Source of the DNA: Pontibacter silvestris | Lineage (GTDB): Bacteria > Bacteroidota > Bacteroidia > Cytophagales > Hymenobacteraceae | DNA length: 64,000 nucleotides | Direction of reading: 5' to 3' | Assembly: GCF_020907275.1 (NCBI RefSeq) | Contig: NZ_JAJJWI010000009.1 | Location: 142,890-206,889 of the forward strand | Shown: in pieces, positions 19,401 to 28,283 of the stretch | Layout: every line of letters starts with the position of its first letter | Numbering within the stretch: the stretch's first letter is position 1 | Made by a program: the position numbers and the translations under genes | Notes under the pieces: generated by a model | What the model saw: the letters and a program-made list of their open reading frames with translations, nothing else | What the model was told of the DNA's origin: nothing | Databases searched by the model: none

Positions 19401-20077
19401 AGTACGGCGCAGACAAAATGAACAAGTTTCTGAAGTATGAGCTTAACTCTTACCTACTGGGTCGCACGACCGAACGCAAAAAGGAAATGCCGCTGTACCG
19501 TGTAGAAAATCAAGGTTATATACATTACCGCAAAGGCAGTTTAGTAATGTATGCGCTGGCTGATTACATTGGCGAAGACAGATTAAATGATGCTTTGCAG
19601 CAGTACATAAAAAAAGTTTCGTTTCAGGAGGCTCCGTATACAAACTCAATTGAATTTATGCAGTATATTCGTGCCGCCACTCCAGACTCGTTACAGTATC
19701 TCGTAACAGATATGTTCGAGAACATTACCCTCTATGAAAACAAAGTAGCTGATGCTTCTTATACCAAGCTACCAGACGGCAAGTATAAAGTTACGCTTAC
19801 GGTAGATGCCAAAAAGCTTTATGCTGACAGCCTGGGCGCTGAATCTCTGGCAACAACTATGAATGATTGGATAGACGTTGGCGTGATGGCCCGTAAAAAA
19901 ATAGATGGGCATTGGCAGGACTCTCCTATATATATTAAGAAACATATACTAAAGACAGGTAAAAATACGTTTGAGTTTGTCGTGGATGAGCAGCCAGCTA
20001 AAGCCGGAGTAGATCCTTATAATATTCTAATAGACCGTAACCCAAGCGATAATACAAAGACATTGTCGGCAAGCTAG
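16442..20077 (+). CDS. ABC-2 type permease fused to M1 family aminopeptidase
   Basis: This 1211-residue protein joins two parts. Residues 1-600 contain about 12 transmembrane helices in two permease-like halves, with a basic loop between them. Residues 620-1211 form a gluzincin peptidase: HEVAH at 949-953 supplies two zinc histidines and the catalytic glutamate, and E973 (in LMSETMSQYSALM) is the third ligand, 19 residues after the second histidine. The peptidase part follows the last helix and so should lie in the periplasm, with its catalytic start near YDGIPQPRITDVKLDVAIYPDERNF. Such fusions are known in Bacteroidetes and Gammaproteobacteria, but substrate and coupling are unknown. The preceding gene encodes its ATPase. 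Confidence 0.92.
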   Translation: MFKEIFLFELRYRMKRPATYIYFTLLFLMAFLAMLALGGAFGAGVIIGDASGGKVFANSPYQINWIITLLSWFGVLITCSMMGTPIYRDFEHKSHALYYTTPITKAGYLFGRFAGSFLITLLVFAGVAAGAMFATIMPWMEADKVGPFNLMWYIQPYLTIIIPNLLLTGAIFFTLATLTRSALSIYVGGVVFLVLYGIASSLTGDLDNETVANLADPLGANAIYFTQRYWTTAERNTLMLPFSEYIIMNRVLWMGIGLALIAFCYFRFSFSFANAGIRLFRKRSSTEAAGAFVPTERLALPKVSQHFSFNLSLSQYFRLTKQEFKGVVKSLYFIAILLAGVIFLFTAGSQIGKMYDTNFYPVTSEVVSVLNGTFALFFLIIITFYAGELVWRERDNHLNQIYDALPIPNWVPFASKLSALMLVQVVLLFVIMLCGIIIQAFKGYFNFELDVYFKGLFGINLVDYWMLCVLAMLVQVIVNNKYLGHFVMVVYYLLNIFKGQLGWEHNLYSFNSDPGITYSAMNGYGHFVWPFTIFKIYWGAFALLLATMANMLWVRGSETMLKWRFKLAGLQLTRSTLFVTAAGLVVFLVTGGFIFYNTNVLNTYRTSDEQEELQADFEKKYKKYDGIPQPRITDVKLDVAIYPDERNFSFKGYFWVKNKHNASIDSVHLMLSNEADVREMNFSKPAKLVHQDKDNGYYIYRMAHPLQPGDSMQLNLDLVYATKGFRNKGSNTNIVYNGTFIDSNYLPSIGYQDRIELSDDDLRKEYGLAPKERMADVNDIASRQNTYISSDADWINFDATVSTSKDQIAIAPGYLQKEWTEGGRRFFHYKMDAPILNFYSFLSADYQIKKDKWRDKNGKEVAIEIYYHKGHDYNLDRMVKGVKKSLDYYTANFSPYQHKQVRILEFPGYSSFAQSFPNTIPFSESIGFIADVDDENPEDVDYPFYVTAHEVAHQWWAHQVIGGNVQGAVLMSETMSQYSALMVMKHEYGADKMNKFLKYELNSYLLGRTTERKKEMPLYRVENQGYIHYRKGSLVMYALADYIGEDRLNDALQQYIKKVSFQEAPYTNSIEFMQYIRAATPDSLQYLVTDMFENITLYENKVADASYTKLPDGKYKVTLTVDAKKLYADSLGAESLATTMNDWIDVGVMARKKIDGHWQDSPIYIKKHILKTGKNTFEFVVDEQPAKAGVDPYNILIDRNPSDNTKTLSAS

Positions 20078-20162
20078 CGCCCCGGCAATTAGGCAACTTT
20101 TATTTAAGGTGAGATGTAAATTTAAGTAAAGCCTATTGCGCATATCTTATGTGCAGACAAGT

Positions 20163-20197
20163 GAAGCCACACCTCCCCGGTGTGGCTTCTGTCTTTT
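20163..20197. terminator. Terminator after the permease/peptidase gene
   Basis: GAAGCCACACC (20163-20173) and GGTGTGGCTTC (20179-20189) form a perfect 11-base stem with a TCCCC loop, followed by a T-rich tail. It lies between convergent genes and can serve the plus strand; the minus side has a weaker U-tract. Confidence 0.85.
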
Positions 20198-20216
20198 AAT
20201 AGCAACGTCTTTCTTT

Positions 20217-20660
20217 TTACTTAAATAAACCACCTAGCTTACTGCCAAGCCCTCCCGGAAGTTTGTCAGCCAGACCTCCCCCTAACATGCCCATAATATC
20301 AGAATTCCCCATTCCTTCGGAAGTAACCTTAGAAGAGAGCTTGCCCATAATAAAGTTCATCACAAAAGGGCCTATTTGGCTGGCTACCTGTGGTGGCAGG
20401 CCAAGTTTAGTGGTAAGATCATTTACATAGTTCCCGATCATACCATTCATAGCCGGGCTTTGGGTAGCGCTCTGGTTACCTTTCAGCACGTTCATAATTC
20501 CACCAAAGTCACCACTACTGGCTTGGTTTTTCATTCCACCCGACAAGTTTTGCTGTGCAAGGTCTACAGACTTATTTGCTTGGTCTGGCTGTAAATTAAA
20601 CTTATTCTGTAACTCTCCGGTCAACTGACCTTTAAAGTTGTTTATGATATTCTCTAGCAT
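20217..20660 (-). CDS. DUF937/YidB-like small protein
   Basis: The 147-residue protein has no signal peptide and is rich in Gly, Gln, Asn and Met. It has helical segments, including a repeated SKLGG/GGLADKLPGGLGSKLGGLF tail and VNDLTTKLGLPPQVASQIGPFVMNFIMGKL. This pattern matches DUF937/YidB-like proteins, whose function is unknown. Upstream on its strand lies a 7-base inverted repeat (20682-20688/2093-20699 region, around 20690), a possible regulatory site. It is convergent with the peptidase fusion gene and otherwise isolated. Confidence 0.6.
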   Translation of the reverse strand: MLENIINNFKGQLTGELQNKFNLQPDQANKSVDLAQQNLSGGMKNQASSGDFGGIMNVLKGNQSATQSPAMNGMIGNYVNDLTTKLGLPPQVASQIGPFVMNFIMGKLSSKVTSEGMGNSDIMGMLGGGLADKLPGGLGSKLGGLFK

Positions 20661-20889
20661 CGTTTTCTGTTTTATGTTATAAATAACTTCCTAGTTATTG
20701 TTGATATCTTCTTTATCTAACTCATCTAAACCATCAACAACAGATTTTATTTATAACGATATTTATCCAAAGAAGATGTTTTGAAAACAATACAGTACTA
20801 GCTATCCACGTTTGAACTTTGGCAAAGAAATTGCTGCAACAAGGACAGAAACCTAAATTACTACTATATTGCTCCGCCGATAGAAACAC

Positions 20890-21444
20890 ATGAACATTCG
20901 ATATTTAGCTTTTTTAGCCATTATATTTGTAGCAGGTGTAGTTCTTGCCGCTCCTAAGCTTAAGAAAGTACAGATTAGTAAAGAGATCAGCGTAAAACTA
21001 CCGCAGGACTTCTCTCCACAATCTGACGATGATGTTGCCCGCAAATTTCCTGCTACAACCAGACCGCTGGCAGTATACTCCAGCCCAAACGACCAGATTG
21101 ACTTCAGTGTTACCCAAAAGTCTACTCCGTTCAAGTCTCAGGACTTGAAAATGCTACAGGAGTTCTACAAAGCAAACCTAGTAGAGACTTTCACAAAAGT
21201 TGATTTTATCAGGGAAGAAGTAACGCAGGTTAACGGCAAAGATTTTATAGTTTTTGAATTTGTGTCTAATCTGGCTGACGAGCGAGGTGCCAGTATCTTA
21301 GGGCCGGTGCAGAAGTACAGCATGGTACAGTATACCATTCAAGGTAACCAACTCCTGATCTTTACAATGCACACACCATTCACTATGAAAAATGAATGGC
21401 AGCCGACAGTGCGTGAGGTAATGAATTCCATCAATATAAAATAA
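20890..21444 (+). CDS. Exported protein, PsbP/DcrB-like
   Basis: The 184-residue product carries an N-terminal signal peptide (YLAFLAIIFVAGVVLAA) and a single alpha/beta domain. The sequence KEISVKLPQDFSPQSDD, followed by IDFSVTQKSTPF, EFYKANLVETFTKVDFIREEVTQVNGKDFIVFEF and NQLLIFTMHTP, fits the DUF1795/DcrB/PsbP-like fold (from memory). The domain probably sits in the periplasm; no catalytic residues are evident. A terminator follows at 21469-21501. Confidence 0.6.
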   Translation: MNIRYLAFLAIIFVAGVVLAAPKLKKVQISKEISVKLPQDFSPQSDDDVARKFPATTRPLAVYSSPNDQIDFSVTQKSTPFKSQDLKMLQEFYKANLVETFTKVDFIREEVTQVNGKDFIVFEFVSNLADERGASILGPVQKYSMVQYTIQGNQLLIFTMHTPFTMKNEWQPTVREVMNSINIK

Positions 21445-21468
21445 CTAACGTTTTAACAATAATTTCAC

Positions 21469-21501
21469 AAGCCTCTCCTTTCGCAGGAGGGGCTTTTTTT
21501 A
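21469..21501 (+). terminator. Terminator after the PsbP/DcrB-like gene
   Basis: The arm AGCCTCTCCT (21470-21479) pairs with AGGAGGGGCT (21485-21494), with one G-U pair and a five-base loop, followed by a T-tract of seven. Confidence 0.9.
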
Positions 21502-21532
21502 TACCTTCGGGTAAAGCAGTATTATTATACCT

Positions 21533-21982
21533 ATGGAATTCTTATCTGTTCACAGCGACGAACACTTTATGCGGGAGGCATACCGTCAGGCACAGTATGC
21601 ACTGGAAGAAGACGAAATACCTATCGGAGCTGTAGTAGTATGTAACAATCGTATTATTGCCAAAGCCTATAACCAGACAGAAAAGCTTAACGATGTTACG
21701 GCTCACGCTGAAATGCTCGCGCTAACAGCGGCATCTAATTATATGAGTAATAAATACCTCCACGACTGTACCCTGTACGTAACAGTGGAGCCTTGTGTCA
21801 TGTGTGCCGGAGCCAGTTATTGGGCTCAGCTAAAGCGGATAGTTTATGGCTCTCCAGAGCCTAAGCGTGGCTACAGGCGAGTAGGAAACCTGCTACATCC
21901 TAAAACTGAAATGGTTAGTGGTATTATGGCGCAGGAGTGTGCAGACCTGATGGCCTCGTTCTTTGCGAATAAAAGAAATTAA
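21533..21982 (+). CDS. tadA: tRNA-specific adenosine deaminase
   Basis: TadA deaminates the wobble adenosine A34 to inosine, in bacteria chiefly on tRNA-Arg(ACG). The 149-residue protein has the zinc deaminase core: H58-A-E60 (HAEMLAL) with the proton-shuttling glutamate, and PCVMC with C88 and C91. The N-terminal HFMREAYRQAQYALEEDEIPIGAVVV is typical of TadA rather than of guanine or cytidine deaminases. The start ATG at 21533 gives the conserved leader. The end of the gene overlaps the promoter proposed for the superoxide dismutase gene. Confidence 0.92.
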   Translation: MEFLSVHSDEHFMREAYRQAQYALEEDEIPIGAVVVCNNRIIAKAYNQTEKLNDVTAHAEMLALTAASNYMSNKYLHDCTLYVTVEPCVMCAGASYWAQLKRIVYGSPEPKRGYRRVGNLLHPKTEMVSGIMAQECADLMASFFANKRN

Positions 21983-21991
21983 CTAACTTTG
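21962..21991 (+). promoter_or_regulatory. Bacteroidetes-type promoter for the superoxide dismutase gene
   Basis: TTTG at 21962-21965, an 18-base spacer, and TAACTTTG at 21984-21991 fit the -33/-7 pattern (TTG-N17-23-TAnnTTTG). The start of transcription would fall near 21998, giving a leader of about 70 bases. The -33 end lies inside the last codons of tadA. Confidence 0.6.
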
Positions 21992-22070
21992 AAACTAACA
22001 GTCGAAGCGCATACGTAAACTGTTAAGATAAAATGTATGCAATTTTTAACATATAAACATATATAAAACT

Positions 22071-22679
22071 ATGGCTTTCGAACTTCCGAAACTACCTTAT
22101 GCTTACGACGCATTAGAGCCGCATATTGATGCGCGCACCATGGAAATCCACCATACAAAACATCACCAGGCTTACACAACTAACCTCAACAATGCTATCC
22201 AAGGCACTGAACTGGAGGGTAAGTCTATCGAAGAAATTTTAACCAGCATCAGCGGAGACAACAAAGCTGTGCGTAACAACGGCGGTGGCTTTTACAACCA
22301 CAACCTGTTCTGGACAGTTCTATCTCCAAACGGTGGTGGTGAGCCTACAGGTGAGCTAGCAGACGCTATAAAAGAAGCTTTTGGCTCTTTCGATCAGTTT
22401 AAAGAGAAATTTAACGCTGCTGCGGCTACTCGTTTTGGTTCTGGCTGGGCCTGGCTTTGCGTAAAAGACGGCAAACTAGAAGTATGCTCTACTCAAAACC
22501 AAGATACTCCTATTATGTCCTTTGCTGAAAGTTGTGGCGGTACGCCAATTTTAGGCCTGGATGTGTGGGAACACGCTTACTACCTGAACTACCAGAACCG
22601 TCGCCCAGACTACATCAGCGCTTTCTGGAATGTAGTAAACTGGGAAGAAGTAGCAAAGCGCTACAGTGCAGCCAAGTAG
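22071..22679 (+). CDS. sodA: Superoxide dismutase, Mn/Fe type
   Basis: The enzyme disproportionates superoxide in the cytoplasm. The 202-residue protein has the metal ligands in order: H27 (MEIHHTKHH), the His of [10 protein letters not shown], and D and H in [12 protein letters not shown]. The [13 protein letters not shown] motif and NQDTPIM fit the manganese or cambialistic group rather than strict iron enzymes, so sodA is a best guess. There is no signal peptide. It has its own promoter (21962-21991) and a perfect terminator (22736-22772), so it is a single-gene unit. Confidence 0.93.
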   Translation: MAFELPKLPYAYDALEPHIDARTMEIHHTKHHQAYTTNLNNAIQGTELEGKSIEEILTSISGDNKAVRNNGGGFYNHNLFWTVLSPNGGGEPTGELADAIKEAFGSFDQFKEKFNAAAATRFGSGWAWLCVKDGKLEVCSTQNQDTPIMSFAESCGGTPILGLDVWEHAYYLNYQNRRPDYISAFWNVVNWEEVAKRYSAAK

Positions 22680-22735
22680 TCTTTTTAGACGCTAGATATT
22701 AGAAACCAGGTATCAGACTTACTGATGTCTGAAAA

Positions 22736-22772
22736 ACAAAAGCCCTGCCAGCAATGACAGGGCTTTTGTTTT
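22736..22772 (+). terminator. Terminator after the superoxide dismutase gene
   Basis: A perfect 12-base stem, 22736-22747 with 22758-22769 (core AGCCCTG/CAGGGCT), with a 10-base loop and A/T-rich flanks. Confidence 0.92.
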
Positions 22773-22965
22773 GATGCCTTACAGCCTTCAGAGCATTTCT
22801 TTACAGTAAACTTCGGGAATAGCTGTATCTAAAGCCAAACCCAATCTTCAGTTTATCTCTCCTCCTGTTGTAACTTACAGCTGCTTTCTCTGTGTAAACA
22901 TCGTTTCATTTTTATTATCCAAGATAAAATCTGTAATATAGAAAACTAAACTACAGGCGAACATT

Positions 22966-25410
22966 ATGGAATTGACAGTACTCTTGTTGCTTATTATACT
23001 GATGATCTGGTTTGCAGGCAGAATATCAGGTAAGCTGACACAGAACACACAAGAGTTACGACAGCTTAATAGTGAGGTACAACACCTGCGTGAACAACTG
23101 GGAAAGCAGGCGACCCAAGGCACGGTCACTTCAGCAGAAACAGTCACTAAACATAGCGTAGATAAGGTTAAAAGAACGCTCAGCTCGGACTTTGTCCCTC
23201 CCACTACGCCTCCTCTGCCTAAGCCGGCAGCACCTGACTTACCACTGAAGCAACAGAAGCCAGCACCTGTAGCAGAACCTGAAACTGTAATGGCTTTTGA
23301 GGCGACACCTTCTGCAACTCCTCCTCCTGTTGCGTCGCCTCCATCAAAATATTCGTTTTTTGACCGCATACCGGACTGGGAGAAGTTTATTGGCGAGAAT
23401 CTTATTAATAAACTGGGTATTGCCATTCTGGTGATAGGTATAGGCTTTTTTGTAAAGTATGCCATTGACCAAGACTGGATAAATGAAGCCGGCCGTGTGA
23501 CGATAGGTATATTAGCAGGTGGCGTACTATTGGGTGTAGCGCATTGGCTTCGGCAGTCTTACAAAGCCTTTAGTTCTGTTTTAGTGGGAGGCGGTTTGGC
23601 TGTGCTGTATTTTACCATCGCCATTGCTTTTCATGAATATGCACTCTTCAGCCAGGCAATGGCCTTTGTGCTGATGGTGGCGATTACGGGCTTTAGTATT
23701 TTCCTGGCTATTGCTTATAACCGGGTAGAGTTGGCGGCGCTGGCGCTGGTAGGCGGCTTTGCCAGCCCTTTTATGGTGAGCACTGGCGGAGGCAGTTATA
23801 TAGCGCTCTTTGTGTTTGTGCTTATTCTGAACCTGGGCATACTGGTGTTGGCCTACTTCAAAAAGTGGAACCTGCTCAACATTATCGCCTATGTCTTTAC
23901 CATTGTACTGTATGGCGGCTGGCTTACTACCCGTGTCATTGGCACAGTAAACCCACCTTATACAGGCGCCTTGGTTTTTGCCACTTTATTCTACCTGGTG
24001 TTCTTCCTTATGAACATCATCAATAACATAAAAGAGCAGCACCGCTTTGTTGCTCCGGAAATCATGATATTACTGAGCAATACCTTTCTGTACTATTCAG
24101 CAGGAATGTATGTACTGTACAATATAGCTGCTGGTGCTTATCAAGGGCTTTTTACCATAGCCATTGCTGTGTTCAACTTCGTTTTTGCTTACCTGCTTTA
24201 CCAGAACCATAAAACAGACAGAAACCTCGTGTACCTGCTTATCGGGTTAGTGCTTACTTTCCTGAGCTTAGCAGCACCTGTACAGCTGGAAGGGAACTAT
24301 ATTACGCTTTTCTGGGCACTGGAAGGAGTACTGCTACTATGGCTTTCACAGAAACCAGGTATTAAACTAATCCGGGCGGCATCGGTAATTGTGCTAACGC
24401 TGATGTTCTTTAGCCTGGCAATCGACTGGAGCATCTATTACGACATTTTAACGGAACCGCTTCGCATTATCTTTAATAAAGTATTTATAACGGGTGCCGT
24501 AGCAGTAACAGCTCTTGCTATTACCTTATGGCTACTACAGCGCGAACAGGAACCTGTCTTCGGCTCTATGCTTACAGCAAAAGCTTACCGGGCTGCCGTA
24601 GGATTTGTACTTGCTATAACGCTGTACCTGGTGCTGCAACTAGAGCTAAGTTATCAGTTAGACTGCCACGCAGTCAGTTATGGTTCCTATGCTTTTATCA
24701 TCGGCTTTTACAATTACCTGTTCCTGCTGGGCTTATTACAGCTAGTGCCTCATCTTGCGGGTAAACTATATAAAATTGGTGCCCTTGTGCTGGCAATGGG
24801 TGGTGTTGTTCTTTATTTACTGGTGCTGCACCCTATTACCATGAGCACTCGCGATTTATACCTGCAGGGTAACGGAGCCACTAAAGCGTCTTTCCTGCTG
24901 CATTACCTACCCCTCCTGCTCACAATGATAATTTTGGGCGCATTGCTTCGTTTAATATATCAGCAGTATGGTTTTAAAACAAAAGCTGGTAAAGCTGCTT
25001 TGTGGTTTGCAGCTTTTGTAGCAGTGTTTTTAGCAAGTGCAGAGTTAGAGCACCTGAAGCTACTTCTTACTTACAACCCTGCCGAAAGCTTGGAAATACA
25101 GCTAACGCAGGTGCGCAAAATCGGCTTTCTCATCCTTTGGGGTGTCAGTTCATTTATTTTGATGATGATTGGCATGCGCTATAAACTAAAAACATTACGT
25201 ATCGTATCATTGTCGCTGTTCTTTCTCACTCTCCTAAAGCTCTTCCTGTTTGATATAAGAGAAATATCAGAGGGAGGAAAGATTGCAGCTTTTATAAGTT
25301 TAGGTATTCTGCTGCTGGTCGTATCGTTTATGTACCAGAAGCTTAAGGCCTTAATTCTGGAAGATGATGCAGCCAATGCTTCGCCAGGGTCTACGTCAGA
25401 TGCACCATAA
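22966..25410 (+). CDS. DUF2339 polytopic membrane protein
   Basis: This 814-residue protein has an N-terminal transmembrane helix, a coiled-coil-like stretch (residues 25-55, TQNTQELRQLNSEVQHLREQ), a Pro/Ala-rich linker (about 80-125), and then roughly 20 or more transmembrane helices. FIGENLINKLGIAILVIGIGFFVKYAIDQ and AGRVTIGILAGGVLLGVAHWLR are hallmark DUF2339 sequences. The family has no established function. It lies 78 bases before a DUF3999 gene, and these two families often co-occur, so they probably act as one membrane complex. The gene is long but intact, with no frameshift. Confidence 0.85.
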   Translation: MELTVLLLLIILMIWFAGRISGKLTQNTQELRQLNSEVQHLREQLGKQATQGTVTSAETVTKHSVDKVKRTLSSDFVPPTTPPLPKPAAPDLPLKQQKPAPVAEPETVMAFEATPSATPPPVASPPSKYSFFDRIPDWEKFIGENLINKLGIAILVIGIGFFVKYAIDQDWINEAGRVTIGILAGGVLLGVAHWLRQSYKAFSSVLVGGGLAVLYFTIAIAFHEYALFSQAMAFVLMVAITGFSIFLAIAYNRVELAALALVGGFASPFMVSTGGGSYIALFVFVLILNLGILVLAYFKKWNLLNIIAYVFTIVLYGGWLTTRVIGTVNPPYTGALVFATLFYLVFFLMNIINNIKEQHRFVAPEIMILLSNTFLYYSAGMYVLYNIAAGAYQGLFTIAIAVFNFVFAYLLYQNHKTDRNLVYLLIGLVLTFLSLAAPVQLEGNYITLFWALEGVLLLWLSQKPGIKLIRAASVIVLTLMFFSLAIDWSIYYDILTEPLRIIFNKVFITGAVAVTALAITLWLLQREQEPVFGSMLTAKAYRAAVGFVLAITLYLVLQLELSYQLDCHAVSYGSYAFIIGFYNYLFLLGLLQLVPHLAGKLYKIGALVLAMGGVVLYLLVLHPITMSTRDLYLQGNGATKASFLLHYLPLLLTMIILGALLRLIYQQYGFKTKAGKAALWFAAFVAVFLASAELEHLKLLLTYNPAESLEIQLTQVRKIGFLILWGVSSFILMMIGMRYKLKTLRIVSLSLFFLTLLKLFLFDIREISEGGKIAAFISLGILLLVVSFMYQKLKALILEDDAANASPGSTSDAP

Positions 25411-25488
25411 ATTATATAGCTTACTGACGTAACCTGTTGAAGCAGATTATTTCCTGGTCTGCTTTCCTGTTATTTAAGTTACAGAAAA

Positions 25489-26742
25489 TTGTCTGGTTAT
25501 ATTAAACATCTTCTTCTGTTGGCTTTTACGCTGCTTTGCCACGGCATTACAGCTCAAAACTACCGTTGGCAGGCCAATATAGAACAGCCTCAGCAGGCGG
25601 GTTATTATAATATTCTTTTACCACCTCAGGTTGTTGGCCAGCTACAGCCTGGCAAGGCAGATGTGCGCCTGCAAAACAGCAAGGGCACAGAAGTTCCGTA
25701 CCTGTTACGCGTTGAAGAACCATTACAGTACAAAAAGCTGTTTACTTCTCATCAAATTATCAGCTACACCCACCGCGAAGGCTGTTGCTCTGAGTTGCTG
25801 ATCGCTAACCCTGAGAAGCGTAAGATAAATAACATGAGCCTGTTAGTTAGTAATGCAGAGGTACAGAAAGAAGTAAACCTGAGTGGCAGCAATAATCAGC
25901 AGGACTGGTACGTGCTTAAGGAAAAAGGGGTTCTCTTTGCCATCAACAGTACGCAAAGCACATCAGAGGTACGGCTACTGAACTTCCCCTGGAGCAATTA
26001 TAAATACCTGCGCCTGCAGCTCAACGACTCTAGCTGTGCCCCGCTTAACATTTTGCAGGTTGGTTCTTACGACACGCAAGCCGAAGCAGGCAAGTATACC
26101 CAGATACCGGTTCAGCAAGTGATCCGCACTGATAGCTCTTCTCTAAAGCAGACGTACGTCCGGCTACTTTTCGAGCAACCTGTATACCCTGACCGGCTGG
26201 AGCTGCAAATACTGGAGCCACAATTATATTATCGTACAGGGCTAGTTATTTTAGGCAAGGAAAAAGTAATCGAGCGAAGAAGAAAGCGTAAAAGAAACAA
26301 AGTACTCAGAGCAGCCACCATTCCTTTCGTACTTAGTTCTAATGCTCCTGACGTTATAGATCTTCCCAGAAGAAAAGTGCAGGAGCTAACATTTATCATA
26401 GAGAATGAAGATAACCCACCCTTACAAATCAATTCTATAAAATTACTCCAGCTTAACCATTACCTGGCCGCTGAGCTAAACCCTGCCCAGCAGTACAGCT
26501 TACGTTTCGGTAATGAGAAAGCAAAGTCGCCTAACTATGAGCTGCAGTATTTCCAGGATAGCATACCTCAGCACCTGCCTGTACTACAGGTAAAACATAT
26601 TGAGCAAGTGCAGACACAAACAGCCTCCGATACAAAAACTCCAAACTTGTATGTTTGGATCGCCATTATAATAGTAGCCTCAGCTTTAATTTTTATGTCA
26701 ATGAGATTGCTGAACGATATGAGCAAAAAGAAATCGCTGTAA
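25489..26742 (+). CDS. DUF3999-like exported, membrane-anchored protein
   Basis: The 417-residue product begins with a signal peptide (HLLLLAFTLLCHGITAQ) and ends in one transmembrane helix (VWIAIIIVASALIFMSM) with a short basic tail, so the body lies in the periplasm. Its beta-rich body (YYNILLPPQVVGQLQPGKADVRLQNSKGTEVPYLLR) resembles DUF3999, the usual partner of DUF2339. No ATG is available: the frame starts with a TTG at 25489, which decides the signal peptide. It is probably cotranscribed with the preceding DUF2339 gene. Its role is unknown. Confidence 0.75.
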   Translation: MSGYIKHLLLLAFTLLCHGITAQNYRWQANIEQPQQAGYYNILLPPQVVGQLQPGKADVRLQNSKGTEVPYLLRVEEPLQYKKLFTSHQIISYTHREGCCSELLIANPEKRKINNMSLLVSNAEVQKEVNLSGSNNQQDWYVLKEKGVLFAINSTQSTSEVRLLNFPWSNYKYLRLQLNDSSCAPLNILQVGSYDTQAEAGKYTQIPVQQVIRTDSSSLKQTYVRLLFEQPVYPDRLELQILEPQLYYRTGLVILGKEKVIERRRKRKRNKVLRAATIPFVLSSNAPDVIDLPRRKVQELTFIIENEDNPPLQINSIKLLQLNHYLAAELNPAQQYSLRFGNEKAKSPNYELQYFQDSIPQHLPVLQVKHIEQVQTQTASDTKTPNLYVWIAIIIVASALIFMSMRLLNDMSKKKSL

Positions 26743-26963
26743 ACCTCTGATCCGTAAACAGAAAAATTGTAATTACCAAAATGCTTCCTGGGAAGTCTGC
26801 CTTAAGTTTTCTCTTCAAAAAAATACCTGCTAAAAAAGGCTTGTAGCTCTTTATAAAGGCATATCTAAAGCTAAACTGGCTTTGCTTAATATACATATGT
26901 AGTAAAAGCACGTATTTTATTTAATTTTACAGCCTTAGTAGCTTTTCATAGCTTATACACTCT

Positions 26964-28277
26964 ATGGTTCTTGATGTCTTAATCACAATATTACTTGTTT
27001 TACTCAACGGCTTTTTTGTTGCGGCTGAGTTTGCCATTGTTAAAGTGAGATCCTCACAGATAGAGCTACGCGCGCAGGCGGGTAACTCTATGGCACAAAT
27101 GGCACAGCACATGCTCGAGCACCTTGATGCTTACCTGTCAGCAACGCAGTTAGGCATCACCCTGGCCTCACTTGGACTTGGCTGGATAGGCGAAAGTGTC
27201 GTTGCCCGCATTGTGATTGATGTTATGCAGGCCTTTGGCTTTGAAGGAGGGGAGGCACTGGCGCATAGCATTGCTCTCCCGATTTCATTCGCCATAATAA
27301 CCGTACTCCATATCGTTTTTGGTGAACTGGCTCCTAAATCACTGGCCATTCAGCGAACAGAGTCTATTACACTGGGTGTTACACTGCCTTTACGTTTCTT
27401 CTACATTGTGTTCAGGCCCTTTATCTGGTTCCTTAATGGCTTTGCTAACCTGGTGCTGCGTGCTGTGGGTATACAACCTGTACACGGCGCAGAAGTACAC
27501 ACAGCTGAAGAACTGCGCCTTCTGTTCGAGCAAAGTGTGGAAAGCGGTGCCATACTGGACTCTCAGCATGAACTGATAGAGAATGTGTTCCAGTTTAATG
27601 AGCGTATGGTAAAGCAGATATTGGTACCCCGTACTAAAATGGTAGCCGTAGACGTAAGTATTTCCGAACCGGACCTGATGGAGATTATTTTTAACGAGGG
27701 ATATTCCAGATTACCAGTATATAATGGCTCCATAGACAACATTGTAGGCGTACTTAATGTAAAAGACATCTTGAGTAACATGCGCCTTGGTGCGCCTATT
27801 ATTGTAGAAAAACTGATGCGCCCAGCTTACTTTGTGCCGGAGACAAAAAAAATAAACCTATTGTTAAAGCAATTCCAGCGCCGCCACACGCATATGGCTA
27901 TTGCCACAGATGAATTCGGTGGTGTGTCAGGCATTGTTACGATAGAGGATATTGTAGAGGAACTGGTTGGAGAAATTCAGGATGAGTACGATGAGGAGGC
28001 ACCTATTGTTGAGAAACTCACCGACTTTGAGTATAAAGTAAATGGCTCTGCCAACATTTCAGACGCAAACGATTTTCTTCCTTACCCTCTTCCGGAAGGT
28101 GAAGACTATGAAACAGTAGGAGGATGGATTAATGTGCTGTATGGCCAGATACCGGAAACGCTGAATGAGACAACTACCTTTAACGAGTATGACGTAAGGG
28201 TGCTGGAAAAGTCTGATAGGCGGGTAGAATGGGTACACCTGAGAATACGCGAAGAAGTACGTGAAAGCTTGCTTTGA
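26964..28277 (+). CDS. CNNM/CorC family membrane protein (DUF21-CBS-CorC)
   Basis: The 437-residue protein has three recognisable parts: a DUF21 transmembrane domain (residues 1-190, starting LITILLVLLNGFFVAAEFAIVKVR), a pair of CBS domains (about 205-330; ILVPRTKMVAVDVS and YSRLPVYNGSIDNIVGVLNVKDIL), and a C-terminal CorC_HlyC domain (about 345-430). Members of this family are Mg2+ (and sometimes Co2+) exporters gated by ATP-Mg at the CBS pair; the older name hemolysin is misleading. It is followed after six bases by the hemerythrin gene, so the two are likely coexpressed. Confidence 0.9.
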   Translation: MVLDVLITILLVLLNGFFVAAEFAIVKVRSSQIELRAQAGNSMAQMAQHMLEHLDAYLSATQLGITLASLGLGWIGESVVARIVIDVMQAFGFEGGEALAHSIALPISFAIITVLHIVFGELAPKSLAIQRTESITLGVTLPLRFFYIVFRPFIWFLNGFANLVLRAVGIQPVHGAEVHTAEELRLLFEQSVESGAILDSQHELIENVFQFNERMVKQILVPRTKMVAVDVSISEPDLMEIIFNEGYSRLPVYNGSIDNIVGVLNVKDILSNMRLGAPIIVEKLMRPAYFVPETKKINLLLKQFQRRHTHMAIATDEFGGVSGIVTIEDIVEELVGEIQDEYDEEAPIVEKLTDFEYKVNGSANISDANDFLPYPLPEGEDYETVGGWINVLYGQIPETLNETTTFNEYDVRVLEKSDRRVEWVHLRIREEVRESLL

Positions 28278-28283
28278 TTAACT

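Noticed and set aside
26743..26963. A small gene or RNA in the gap before the CNNM gene
   Set aside because: No conserved-looking ORF, stem-loop or tRNA-like sequence was seen.
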